DNA of 64,000 nt from JBBROS01 sp963792675 (lineage in GTDB: Bacteria > Pseudomonadota > Alphaproteobacteria > Acetobacterales > Acetobacteraceae), in the NCBI GenBank assembly GCA_963792675.1, contig CAWBWT010000002.1:1736001-1800000 (forward strand). The letters run 5' to 3'. A program made the position numbers and the translations under genes. Positions within the stretch are counted from its first letter, which is position 1. The number at the start of each line of letters is the position of its first letter. This document shows, in pieces, positions 52,329 through 61,341 of the stretch. A model generated the notes under the pieces. That model was not told the origin of the DNA. It saw only the letters and a list, made by a program, of their open reading frames with translations, and did no database searches.

Positions 52329-53806
52329 CTATTCCAGCGCGCTGGTCACCCCAAGCGTGGCGGCCAGGTGGTCCAGCCGGCGCTGCACGCCGTCGCCCTC
52401 GAACACGCCCGCTCCCATCAGGCGCAGCACCAGGCGGCCGCCGTCGAGGCGCAGCGCCGCTTGCGCCAGCAGTTCCGGCGTGCCCGCCGAGAGCACGTAA
52501 GCCAGCCGCAACGCCGCACCCAAGGTGACGGCCCGCGCCATGTCGGCGGGGTCGAGCAACGCGCGCGCCGGGGCGAGAAAGGCGGCGCCGATCTCCGCCT
52601 CGTAGCGGAGCGCGATCGTCAGCGCGAGAAAGGCCCGGGCGGCATGGGTCATGCCGACGCCGGGCTGGCGCAGCACGCGGCCGAACGACTCCTCGGCGCG
52701 GTATTCCGGATGGTCGTGGCTGCCGATGTCGGACATCCAGCAGGCGGCATGGCGCAGCCGCAGCGTGGCGGTGGTCTCGTTCGGGAACAGCGGCGCCGTC
52801 CAGGCGATCAGCGCCGGCGGCAAGCCGGGATCGCGGCTCATGCGGTCAGCCATGTCGCGGGCGGCGGCTAGCAGCGGGTCCTGCCGGCGCACATCGGGTG
52901 CGACTTGCTGCATGAACCACCCCTCGCGGATGCCGTTCGCGCTGAACACCACCCGGCGCGCACCGGACGCGCGCAACAGCCGGCGCAGCACGGTCGCGGC
53001 GTAGGGCAGGTCGTCGCTGCGGCGCCGCGGCGCGCCGCCGAGCCGGTCCGGGCCGCGCTTGGGCTCCAGGATCATCGCCGTCAAGGCTCGCGCCGCTTCG
53101 TGGTCGATCGTGTAATGGTGCACGATCCCGAGCGGGTAGTTGGTCGCATGCATGTGCACGCGGGCCAGCGCGCGCCAGGCGCCGCCGACCAGATAGAGGT
53201 CGCGGTCGGCCCCCTCGCGCAGCCAGGGAACCGCGGCGAGGTCGGCGTCGGCGATGGACCGGGCCCGGGCGAGGTCGTGGTCGGCCCGCTCCGACAGCCG
53301 GATGACACCCAGCCTCAAGGTCGCCGCATGGCGGACCCCGGAGGCGTCGAGCCGCACCAGCTCCAGCGAGCCGCCGCCGATGTCGGCCAGCACGCCGTCC
53401 GCTTCGGGGATGCCGCACAGCATGCCGGCCGCGGACAGCGCCGCCTCCTCCTCGCCGGACAGGATGCGGATGGCGGCGGCCGGCATGCGCTCCTGCAACG
53501 CGGCCACGAACTCGTCGCCATTGGACGCGTCGCGCACCGCGGCGGTGGCCAGCACCTCGAACGGCGTCGCGTCCATGGCGCCCGCGACGGCGGCGTAGCG
53601 GGTCATGACCCGCAGCGCCTGCGCCACACCCACCTCATTCAGCTTGCCGGTCGCCTCAGGCCGCGGCCGAGGCGGAGCACAGCTTTTTCGTTGAAGATCG
53701 CGATCGGGTTGCGGCTGCGGCCCTCGTACACCACCAGGCGCACCGAGTTGGAGCCAAGGTCGACAACGGCGCACCGCGTCATCGGATCGTTCGGGAGGTC
53801 GGGCAC
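52329..53806 (-). CDS. ppx: Exopolyphosphatase, Ppx/GppA family (frameshifted near 5' end)
   Basis: Releases phosphate from polyphosphate; about 492 residues. The ASKHA nucleotide fold is seen in CAVVDLGSNSVRLVVYEGRS (first frame), then AATAAVRDASNGDEFV-type ATAAVRDASN, ILSGEEEAALSAAGM, VLADIGGGSLELVRL and the HD-like C-terminal half ending VTSALE. The frame changes near 53660: adding one G gives LGRGLEATGKLNE, a deletion unlike most other breaks here. GTG 53806 lies 3 bases after the ppk stop; ATG 53782 (MTRCAVVDLG) is an equally reasonable start. Paired with ppk for polyphosphate turnover. Confidence 0.88.
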
Positions 53807-53809
53807 GGT

Positions 53810-56040
53810 TCAGTCCTGGCTTACGCGGTCTTGCCGTCTCGGAGGGCTCGCGGCGGCACTCGCCAGGGCCGGTCCGTGCAGGGCGGAGCCGCGGCCGGAC
53901 AGCGACGGGTTGGTCATGAAGTAGTCGTGCGCCGAGACCGGCTTCGGCCCAGGCGCGACCCGGCGCCACGTTGCCGTCGGCGCCCAGCTCCCACGATTGC
54001 AGCGTGTCCTTCAGGTTGACGACCATGATCTGGTCCAGCACCTGCTGGTGGACGGTGCGGTTATGGATCGGCACCAGCGTCTCGACCCGCCAATCCATGT
54101 TGCGCGCCATCCAATCGGCGCTGCTGATGAACACCTTGGCATGACGGCTCGGCAGCCGGTGGCCGTTGCCGAAGGCGTAGATGCGGGCGTGCTCGAGGAA
54201 GCGGCCGACGATGCTTTTCACCCGGATGTTCTCGGACAAGCCCGGGCACGCCGGGGCGCAGGCAGCAAATGCCGCGGATCACGCACATCACGTGCACGCC
54301 CGCCCGGGACGCGCGGTACAGATGGTCGATCAGCGTGTCGTCCACCAGGCTGTTCATCTTGAGCCAGATATGGGCCGGGCGGCCGGCTTCGGCGTGCTCG
54401 ATCTCCTCGTCGATCAGCGCGTCGAGCGTGCTCCGGGTGGTGAGCGGGCTGAACGACAGGCTGTCCATCCGCTCGGGCTTGGCGTAGCCGGTCATGTAGT
54501 TGAACAGCCGGGCGCTGTCGCGGGTCAGGTCCGGGTCGCAGGTGAAGAAGCTGAGGTCGGTGTAGATGCGCGCTGTGATCGGGTGGTAGTTGCCGGTGCC
54601 GAAATGCGCGTAGGAGCGCATCACCGGACCCTCGCGGCGCACCACCAGCGACAGCTTGGCATGGGTCTTCTGCTCCACGAAGCCGAACACCACCTGCACG
54701 CCGGCCGCCTCCATGGAGCGGGCGAGGCGGATGTTGGCTTCCTCGTCGAACCGGGCGCGCAGTTCGACCAAGGCGGTGACCGACTTGCCGGCCTCGGCCG
54801 CCTCGATCAGCGCCTTCACGATCGGGCTGTCGCGGCTGGTGCGGTAGAGCGTCTGCTTCACCGCGACCACGTTCGGGTCGGCGGCGGCTTGGCGCAGGAA
54901 CTGCACCACCACGTCGAAGCTCTCGAACGGGTGGTGGACGATGATGTCCTTGGCCCGGATGGCGGCGAAGCAGTCGCCGGCGAAGTCGCGGATGCGTTCG
55001 GGGAAGCGCGGCGTGTAGGGGGTGAACAGCAGGTCGGGCCGGTCGTCGACGATCATCTGCTTGAGGTCGGCCACGCCCAGGATGCCGTGCTGGATCACGA
55101 CCTCCTCGCCGGCGATGTTCTTGTGCTCGACATCGAGCTCGTCGATCACCAGCGCGCGCAGGTCGTCCGGCATCGCCGCATCCACGCTGAGGTGGATCGC
55201 CACCCCGCGGCGGCGGCGCTTCAGCGTCGTCTCGTAGGAGCGCACCAGGTCCTCGGCCTCTTCCTCGAACTCGACGCCGGTGTCGCGGATCAGCCGGAAC
55301 ATGCCCTGGCCGAGGATGTGGTAGCCGGGGAACAGGCGATGGAGGAACAAGGTGACGACGTCCTCCAGCAGGACGAAGCGGATCGTCGGCGGCGCGTTGG
55401 CGCCGGGCTTGGCGGGCTCGGCCGGCAGGCGGACGAAGCGCTCGATCAGCGCCGGCAGCGGGATCAGCGCCTGCATGCCCTGGCCGTCCACGTCGCGCTG
55501 CAGCTTCAGGACCTTGACCAGCCCCATGTTGGGAATGAACGGGAACGGATGCGCTGGGTCGATCGCGAGCGGCGTCAGCGCCGGGAACACGCGGTCCATG
55601 AACCAGATCTCGAGCCAGGCACGGGCCGAGTCGGACAGGCCCGAAGCATCGCACAGTTCGATCCCGGCGTCGCGCAACTTGCCGCGCAGGTCGTGCCAGA
55701 CCCGCTGCTGGTCTGCCATCAGCATGGCGGCGCGGACCTGGATCTCGCCGAGCTGCTGCGCCGGGGTGCGGCCGTCGGCGCTGACCACCGCGAGACCGGC
55801 CTTGGCCTGGCCGATCAGCCCGGCAACGCGGACGGAAAAGAACTCGTCGAGGTTGGACGCCGAGATCGAGACGAAGCGCAGCCGCTCCAGCAGCGGGTGG
55901 CGCTCGTTCTCCGCCTCCTCGACGACGCGGTGGTTGAAGTCGAGCCAGGACAGCTCGCGGTTGATGAACCGGTCAGGGTCGTCGAGGCCGGTGACGGGCG
56001 CGGCATGCAGCACGGGCTTCCTCCGGGAGAGCGCGCGCAT
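53810..56040 (-). CDS. ppk1: Polyphosphate kinase 1 (two frameshifts near 3' end)
   Basis: Synthesises polyphosphate from ATP, about 742 residues after correction. RFINRELSWLDFNHRVVEEA starts the N domain; the autophosphorylated His lies in QKTHAKLSLVVRR-type KTHAKLSLV, with HFGTGNYHPITARIYTD following. The last third changes frame near 54240 (an extra T in GGGCTTGTCC; corrected GLSENIRVKSIVGRFLEH) and near 53955 (an extra G; corrected DGNWRRVAPG). The length is two bases over a multiple of three, as two insertions predict. The second catalytic His is in PSRHAKVFISSADWM. ATG 56040 is 3 bases after the Hda stop. Confidence 0.9.
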
Positions 56041-56043
56041 GGT

Positions 56044-56746
56044 CTAGCCCGGTCCCGGGGCAGGTGGGGAGCGGACCGGCACGCTTGCCGCCATATTGTC
56101 ATCAAGTGCCAAGACGTTCCTCGCCAGGTTGCGGGTGATGGCGCGTCCGGCCGTCAGCGCGGCGGCGTCGAGTTGGGCGACGGCGTCGCGGACCGCGGCA
56201 GGCGTGCGCGGCAGGCGCGCGAGCAGCCAGCTCTGCACCGGTTCGGCGACCCGGATCTGCCGCTCGGCCAGCAGGCGTGCCGAGCAGCAGCGCCAGGAAG
56301 GCGTCGTCGGCCGGGCCGATGCGCACGGCGGCCGTGGCGCGCAGCCGGCTGGCGAGGTCGGGCAGGCGGACCGGCAACCGCCCGGGCGCCACGCGGGCGA
56401 CCAGCAGCACGGGTTGCCCGGTCTCGGCCGCCGCGTTCAGCAGATGCAGCAGCGCCGGCTCGTCCGGCACCGCGTCGATGGCGTCGATGGCGACCGGGCA
56501 GCTCGGCCACGGGTCGGCCGGCGCGGACGGCAACACCACGCCGCCCTGCCGCGCCGCCCAGACATGGGCCAGGTGCGACTTGCCGCTGCCCGGCTCGCCC
56601 CAGAGCGCCAGCCGGCCGGTCGGCCAATCCCGGCTCGCGTCCAGCCACGCGCATGCCTCGGCTTGGGCCGCGTTCGGCAGCAGCTCCGCGGCAGCGAACG
56701 CGGGCGGGCGCGAGAACCGCAACGCGAGCTGAGCGGCGTCGATCAC
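56044..56746 (-). CDS. hdaA: DnaA regulatory inactivator HdaA-like AAA protein (frameshifted)
   Basis: About 233 residues: a DnaA-like AAA domain without the DNA-binding domain, as in Hda, which promotes hydrolysis of DnaA-ATP after initiation. LALWGEPGSGKSHLAHVWAA carries Walker A; DAIDAVPDEPALLHLLNAAA the Walker B region; PDLASRLRATAAVRIGPADD box VII. The frame slips near 56278; removal of one G in CTCGGCACG restores LLARLLAERQIRV and the C-terminal LARLPRTPAAVRDAVAQLDA with the sensor II region. Length is one base over a multiple of three. Sits between the AI-2E-type permease gene and ppk, a usual alphaproteobacterial order. Confidence 0.87.
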
Positions 56747-56759
56747 GGCGGGCGCGCCC

Positions 56760-57886
56760 TCACTGGCCGGGCGGCGGGTCGAGATACAAGGCGCTGACGA
56801 GGTAGCGCCGCAGCCAGAACCGCGCCAGCACGCCGATGGCCGCGGCCACCGGCACCGCCATCAGCACGCCGAGGAAGCCGAACGCGGCGCCGCCGGCGAA
56901 CAGGGCGAAGATCACCCAGACGGCGTGCAGCTCGACCCGGTCGCCGAGGAAGCGCGGATAGATCACGTAGCCCTCGAGCAGCTGCCCGGCCAGGAACACG
57001 CCGGCCACCACCGCCACCCCCTGCCAGTGGAACTGCGCCAAGGCTAGGCCGATGCTGGCGACGCATGCCGGTGACGCTGCCGACATAGGGGATGAACGAC
57101 AGCAGGCCCGAGGTGATGCCGACGATCAGCCCGAGGTCGAGCCCGACCAGCGACAGGGTGAAGGCGTAGAACCCGGCCAGCACCAGGCAGCACAAGCGCC
57201 TGGCCGCGCACCCAGGCGGACAGGATCCGGTCCACCTCGCGCGCCTGCGCCCGCAGCACGCCGGCGTAGCGGCGAGGAAGCCAGCTATCCACCCGCGCCA
57301 CCGCGCGGCGCCAGTCGCGCAGCAGGTAGAAGCCGACCACCGGCGTCACCACCACCAGCGAGACGACGTTGAACAGCGCGAAGCCGCCGCCCACCACCCG
57401 GGTCAATGCGGACGCCAGGAACGACAGCATCGACCCGGCCTGGCCGCCGACCAGGTCGCGCAGCTTGCCGTCCACGTATTCGGGGCCGAACGTATCCTGC
57501 ATGCGGGCGACCACCTCGCCGGCCCAGCACGTAGATCGCCCCGGCATAGGTCGGCGCCCGCGAGATCAGCAGGCCGAGCTGCGCCACCAGCAACGGGTAC
57601 AGCAGCAGCGCGAACAGCAGGCAGGCCGCCAGCAGGGCGACGATCATCACCATCGCCGCGGCGCCGCGCGGCAGCCCGGCCCGGGTCAGCCGCGTGGTCG
57701 GCGGATCGAGGAAGTAGGCGATGCCCGCCGCCGCCACGAACGGCAGCAGGATCGACGAGAAGAAGTACAGCACCACCAGGATGGTGCCGGCGAGCCCGAT
57801 CAGCAGACCGAGACGCTGGCCACGCGTCGCGGCCGGCGGCTCGGATTGCGGCGTCAGGTCCGAACGCGATCCCCGGTATCAGGCAT
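56760..57886 (-). CDS. AI-2E family transporter (PerM/TqsA-like permease; several frameshifts)
   Basis: Inner-membrane protein of about 360-375 residues with eight predicted membrane segments. FFSSILLPFVAAAGIAYFLD, NVVSLVVVTPVVGFYLLRDW, LDLGLIVGITSGLLSFIPYVG and AVWVIFALFAGGAAFGFLGV are hallmark AI-2E/UPF0118 blocks. They lie in different frames with switches near 57527, 57197 and 57062, and the N-terminus is also unclear: ATG 57886 is out of frame with the first transmembrane block, so another slip near 57860 is likely. Substrates of this family are diverse; autoinducer export is not established. hdaA follows by 13 bases. Confidence 0.8.
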
Positions 57887-58022
57887 GCGCCCCCGAGGCG
57901 GCCGCAAGCCGAGCGCGGGCGGGCGTTGCTCCGGCTCGGCCGCCATGGTTGTGTCCGCGGGACAGGTCCGGACGTCGCATCCGGACAGCATAGCCGATCG
58001 GCCCGCATCCGAGGAACCGCTT

Positions 58023-59091
58023 ATGACGAGCCCCGACCAGAACGGCATCACCTATCGGACGGCCGGCGTCGACATCGAGGCCGGCGACGCCCTGGTGGAG
58101 CGGATCAAGCCGCTGGCCAAGGCGACCGCGCGCGCCGGCGTGATGGGCGGGCTCGGCGGCTTCGGCGCGTTGTTCGACCTGCGGGCGGCCGGGTTCCGAG
58201 ACCCGGTGCTGGTGAGCACCACGGACGGCGTCGGCACCAAGCTGCAGCGTCGCGATCGACACCGGGCGGCACGGCACGGTCGGCATCGACCTGGTGGCGA
58301 TGTGCGTCAACGACCTGGTGGTGCAGGGCGCCGAGCCGCTGTTCTTCCTCGATTACTTTGCCAGCGGCGCGCTGGCGGTCGAGCAGGCCGCGTCGGTGAT
58401 CGCCGGCATCGCCGCCGGCTGCAAGCAGGCCGGCTGCGCGCTGGTCGGCGGCGAGACCGCCGAGATGCCGGGCATGTATGCGGCCGACGACTACGACCTC
58501 GCCGGGTTCAGCGTCGGCGCCGCCGAGCGTGACGCGCTGCTGCCCGGCGCGGTGCAGCCCGGCGACACGGTGCTCGCTTTGCCGAGCAGCGGCGTGCACA
58601 GCAACGGCTACTCGCTGGTGCGCCGGGTGATGGAGGTCGCCGGCGCCGGATGGGACGATAAGGCGCCGTTCGCGGCCGGGCAAAGCTTCGCCGACGTGCT
58701 GATGGCGCCGACCCGCATCTACGTGCGGCCGGTGCTGTCGCTGCACCGGGCCGGGCTGCTGCTGGCGGCGGCGCACATCACCGGCGGCGGTCTGCCGGGC
58801 AACGTGCCGCGCGTGCTGCCGCCGGGGCTGGCAGCCGAGTTGGACGCCTCGAGCTGGACGCTGCCGCCGGTGTTCCGCTGGCTGGCCCGCAGCGGCGGGG
58901 TTGCGGCCGCCGAGATGCTGCGGGTCTTCAACTGCGGCGTTGGGATGGTGCTCGTGGTGCGCGACGCCGCGGCGGCGCAGGCCCACCTGCTGGCCGAAGG
59001 GGAGCAGGCGGTGCCGATCGGCCGCATCGTCGAAGCGTCCGGCGAACCGGCGGCGGCCCGGGTGGCGACGCCGTCGGGCTGGCTCGATTGA
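58023..59091 (+). CDS. purM: Phosphoribosylformylglycinamidine cyclo-ligase (frameshifted as assembled)
   Basis: AIR synthetase, fifth step of purine synthesis, about 355 residues. ITYRTAGVDIEAGDALVERI and VSTTDGVGTKL open the protein; after the break MCVNDLVVQGAEPLFFLDYF, ALVGGETAEMPGMY, LPSSGVHSNGYSLVRRV and AHITGGGLPGNVPRVLP complete it. The frame slips near 58246; removing one A in CTGCAGCGTCGC gives KLRVAIDTGRHGTVGIDLVA. Length is one base over a multiple of three. ATG 58023 follows GAGGAAC. Divergent from the AI-2E-type gene; purN starts inside its stop. Confidence 0.93.
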
Positions 59092-59738
59092 GCCGAACCG
59101 CGATCCTGATCAGCGGGCGCGGCAGCAACATGGAGGCGCTGCTGCGGGCGGCGGCCGCCCCGGACTATCCCGCGGCCATGGCAGTGGTGATCGCGAACCG
59201 GCCGGACGCGGCGGGGCTCGGCGTTGCCGCCTCGCTCGGGGTGGCGGCGGTTTGCATCGACCACCGGCCGTTCGGCCGCGACCGGGCCGCGCATGAACGG
59301 GCGATTCAGGCCGAGCTCGAGGCGCGCGGGATCGAGCTCGTGTGCCTGGCCGGCTACATGCGGCTGCTGACCCCGTTCCTGGTCGGCGCCTGGGCCGGCC
59401 GGATGCTGAACATCCATCCGAGCCTGCTGCCGGCCTTCCCCGGCCTCGACACGCACGCGCGGGCGCTCGCGGCCGGCGTGGCGCTGCACGGCTGCACGGT
59501 GCACCAGGTGACAGAGGTGATGGACGAGGGCCCGATCCTGGCGCAGGCCGCGGTGCCGGTGCTGCCCGGCGACACCGAGGCGGACCTGGCGGCGCGCGTC
59601 CTGCTGCAGGAGCACGCGCTGTACCCGCGGGCGGTGCGGGCGTTCCTGGGCGGGCAGGTGCCGCGCCCGGCAGCGGACGCGGCGCTCGCCAACCCCGGCG
59701 AGGAGCGCCGGACCGGCGGCCTCGAGCCACGCCAGTGA
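59088..59738 (+). CDS. purN: Phosphoribosylglycinamide formyltransferase
   Basis: GAR transformylase, third step of purine synthesis, 216 residues. AILISGRGSNMEALLRAA binds the phosphoribosyl group; MLNIHPSLLPAFPGLDTHARAL holds the catalytic Asn and His, and VTEVMDEGPILAQAAV the catalytic Asp. The start is TTG 59088, overlapping the purM stop in TTGA, so it is translationally coupled. Convergent with the molybdenum oxidoreductase gene over 37 bases, which contain a weak hairpin (CCGGA/TCCGG, 59755-59771). Confidence 0.94.
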   Translation: MSRTAILISGRGSNMEALLRAAAAPDYPAAMAVVIANRPDAAGLGVAASLGVAAVCIDHRPFGRDRAAHERAIQAELEARGIELVCLAGYMRLLTPFLVGAWAGRMLNIHPSLLPAFPGLDTHARALAAGVALHGCTVHQVTEVMDEGPILAQAAVPVLPGDTEADLAARVLLQEHALYPRAVRAFLGGQVPRPAADAALANPGEERRTGGLEPRQ

Positions 59739-59775
59739 GCTGATCGCGTGCGACCCGGAGGTCAGGTCCGGTTCG

Positions 59776-60507
59776 TCAGATCCCGGCGTACCACTGGTAG
59801 CTGTCGAGGTTGTTGCCGTAGCCATTCCGGTAGTTGTCCAGCCGATCCACCGCCTCGATCCGGGTCAGGTATTTCGACGATTTGTAGCCGAGCTGACGCT
59901 CGACACGCAGCCGCAGCGGCGCTCCGTGGGCGATGCTCAGCGTGTCCCCGTTCATGCCGTAGGCGAGGATGGTTTGCGGGTGCAGGGCGTCGGCGAGGTC
60001 GATCGAATCCCACCAGCCATCGGCGCAGTCGAAGACGATGTAGCGCGCCCGGTCGCTGATCTGTGCGGCCTGCAGCACCCGGGAGAGCTGCACGCCGGTC
60101 CATTCGCCGATCGCCATCCAGCCTTCGACGCATTGGTGGCGGGTGATCTGGGTCCGGGCCGGCATGCTGTGCAGATCGGCCAGAGACAGTGAAAGCTCCT
60201 GTCCGACCAGACCGGTCACGTTCAGCCGCCAGTCGGCAAAACCGTTCTGACGTTGCGCCCGGTGTGTGGGGTCTTCGGGGTCGGTGGTGTTCAGCGTGGG
60301 GAAGTGCTCGGTGATGGCAGACCGCGGATATTCCTGCACCAGGCCGGTGCCGGGCAGCAGCAGCCGATGCAGCTTGTAGGTCAGCATATCGACGGCCGAG
60401 AACGCCCGGCTCAAAGGCTCGTGCCAGGCAGGCTGGTTGCAGCCGGCGAGCAGTGCCGCGGCGGGCGCCACCGTCAGCAGGCCGCGGCGGCGGAGATGGA
60501 CCGTCAT
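59776..60507 (-). CDS. Molybdopterin-dependent oxidoreductase, sulfite oxidase/MsrP fold
   Basis: 243 residues. A twin-arginine-like N-terminus (RRRGLLTVAPAAALLAGCNQ) also has a lipobox-like LAGC, so export with a lipid anchor is possible. The molybdenum-ligand cysteine is in ITRHQCVEGWMAIGEWTGV; GYGNNLDSYQWYAGI ends the protein, and KLRLLLPG-like segment precedes it. Sulfite-oxidase-fold enzymes of this size include MsrP, which repairs methionine sulfoxide in the periplasm, but MsrP signature blocks are not all evident. Its ATG overlaps the cytochrome b gene by four bases, so the latter is presumably its electron donor or acceptor. Confidence 0.85.
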   Translation of the reverse strand: MTVHLRRRGLLTVAPAAALLAGCNQPAWHEPLSRAFSAVDMLTYKLHRLLLPGTGLVQEYPRSAITEHFPTLNTTDPEDPTHRAQRQNGFADWRLNVTGLVGQELSLSLADLHSMPARTQITRHQCVEGWMAIGEWTGVQLSRVLQAAQISDRARYIVFDCADGWWDSIDLADALHPQTILAYGMNGDTLSIAHGAPLRLRVERQLGYKSSKYLTRIEAVDRLDNYRNGYGNNLDSYQWYAGI

Positions 60508-61106
60508 GGCACGGCTCCGAGCGACAGGCGGCGCGTCGTTATGCTCGCCAGCTGCTGACGCGAGCGGAGTGCGAGCAGGATGTGGCCGGCGGTGAACAGC
60601 AGGATGACGACGGCCAGGGTGAAGTGCACGCTGCGCGCCGCCGCGGGACCGCCGAATAAGCCCGGCAGGCTCGGATGGTCGGCCACGACGGACGGTGACA
60701 TGGTGAGGCCGGTCAGCACGATGAGCGGCAGCACCACCAGCAGCAGGCCTGCATAAACGAACCGTTGAAGGCCGGAGTAGAGGCCGCCCTGCGCGCGCGA
60801 TTGAAGCAGCACGCGCTTCAAGCGGCCGCTGCCCAGCCCAACCAACAACCATAGTACCCCATTGGCGATCAGCAGCCAGGCGCACAGGAAGTGGAGGGTG
60901 CGGCCGCGCCCCAGAAGGGACTTGGTCATCGGCAGCGGGAGCTGCAGGGCTGAGTCGAGATGGGAGCCGAAGTCGCCCCAATGCAGGCGGGGGTAGGACA
61001 ACAGGATCATTCCGCCGCTGGCGAGCAACACAAGCAACGCCGCCGCCTGAATCGCATGACTCAGACGAACCCACCGACTGTGATAATGCAGCCTGCCCTC
61101 CCGCAA
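60504..61106 (-). CDS. Cytochrome b561-type membrane protein, partner of the molybdenum oxidoreductase
   Basis: About 200 residues with four to five membrane helices. Candidate b-haem histidines are in HYHSRWVRLSHAIQ, RTLHFLCAWLLIANG and SVHFTLAVVILLFTAGHILL, the four-helix di-haem pattern of Ni/Fe-hydrogenase-type cytochrome b. No good ATG fits; TTG 61106 (LREGRLHYHSRWVRLSH) is the best start, though an open frame reaches 61211. The 235 bases to the next gene include an AT-rich patch (about 61135-61165) that is unusual for this GC-rich window and may hold its promoter. It would link the periplasmic molybdenum enzyme to the quinone pool. Confidence 0.8.
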   Translation of the reverse strand: MREGRLHYHSRWVRLSHAIQAAALLVLLASGGMILLSYPRLHWGDFGSHLDSALQLPLPMTKSLLGRGRTLHFLCAWLLIANGVLWLLVGLGSGRLKRVLLQSRAQGGLYSGLQRFVYAGLLLVVLPLIVLTGLTMSPSVVADHPSLPGLFGGPAAARSVHFTLAVVILLFTAGHILLALRSRQQLASITTRRLSLGAVP

Positions 61107-61278
61107 GATTGAGTTAACACATCGTCGTGAGCCGTATTCAACCGGTAATGTAATATGAAAGTCCCGGATCGGACAAGCGAGGGCAGGCTCTTTGCAGAGC
61201 GCTTCTTGCAACGAATGCCCTGGCGAAGGGAGAGTTGCACACTGTTCCGGGCGGAATGGACCAGTCAGCGGCGTATGT

Positions 61279-61294
61279 TGGCACGCCGCTTGCT
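61279..61294 (+). promoter_or_regulatory. Sigma-54 (-24/-12) promoter of the NMT1/SsuA-type ABC operon, full consensus match
   Basis: TGGCACG-CCGC-TTGCT equals the RpoN consensus TGGCACG-N4-TTGCW at all 12 defined bases, with a pyrimidine in front. Transcription should begin near 61305; GGAGGA at 61329 and ATG 61342 follow. An NtrC-type activator site was looked for upstream and not found. Confidence 0.78.
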
Positions 61295-61341
61295 TCGCGC
61301 CCTTCGCTTCTTATGTCCGAACTGCTCCGGAGGACGCCGAC

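Noticed and set aside
54181..56805. An 874-codon open frame antisense to ppk and hdaA
   Set aside because: Shadow of the ppk codon pattern; composition is His/Arg/Gly-rich without motifs.
8062..58260. Programmed ribosomal frameshifting as an explanation of the breaks
   Set aside because: No shared slippery sequence or stimulatory structure, the positions within proteins are random, and single-base corrections restore ordinary families.
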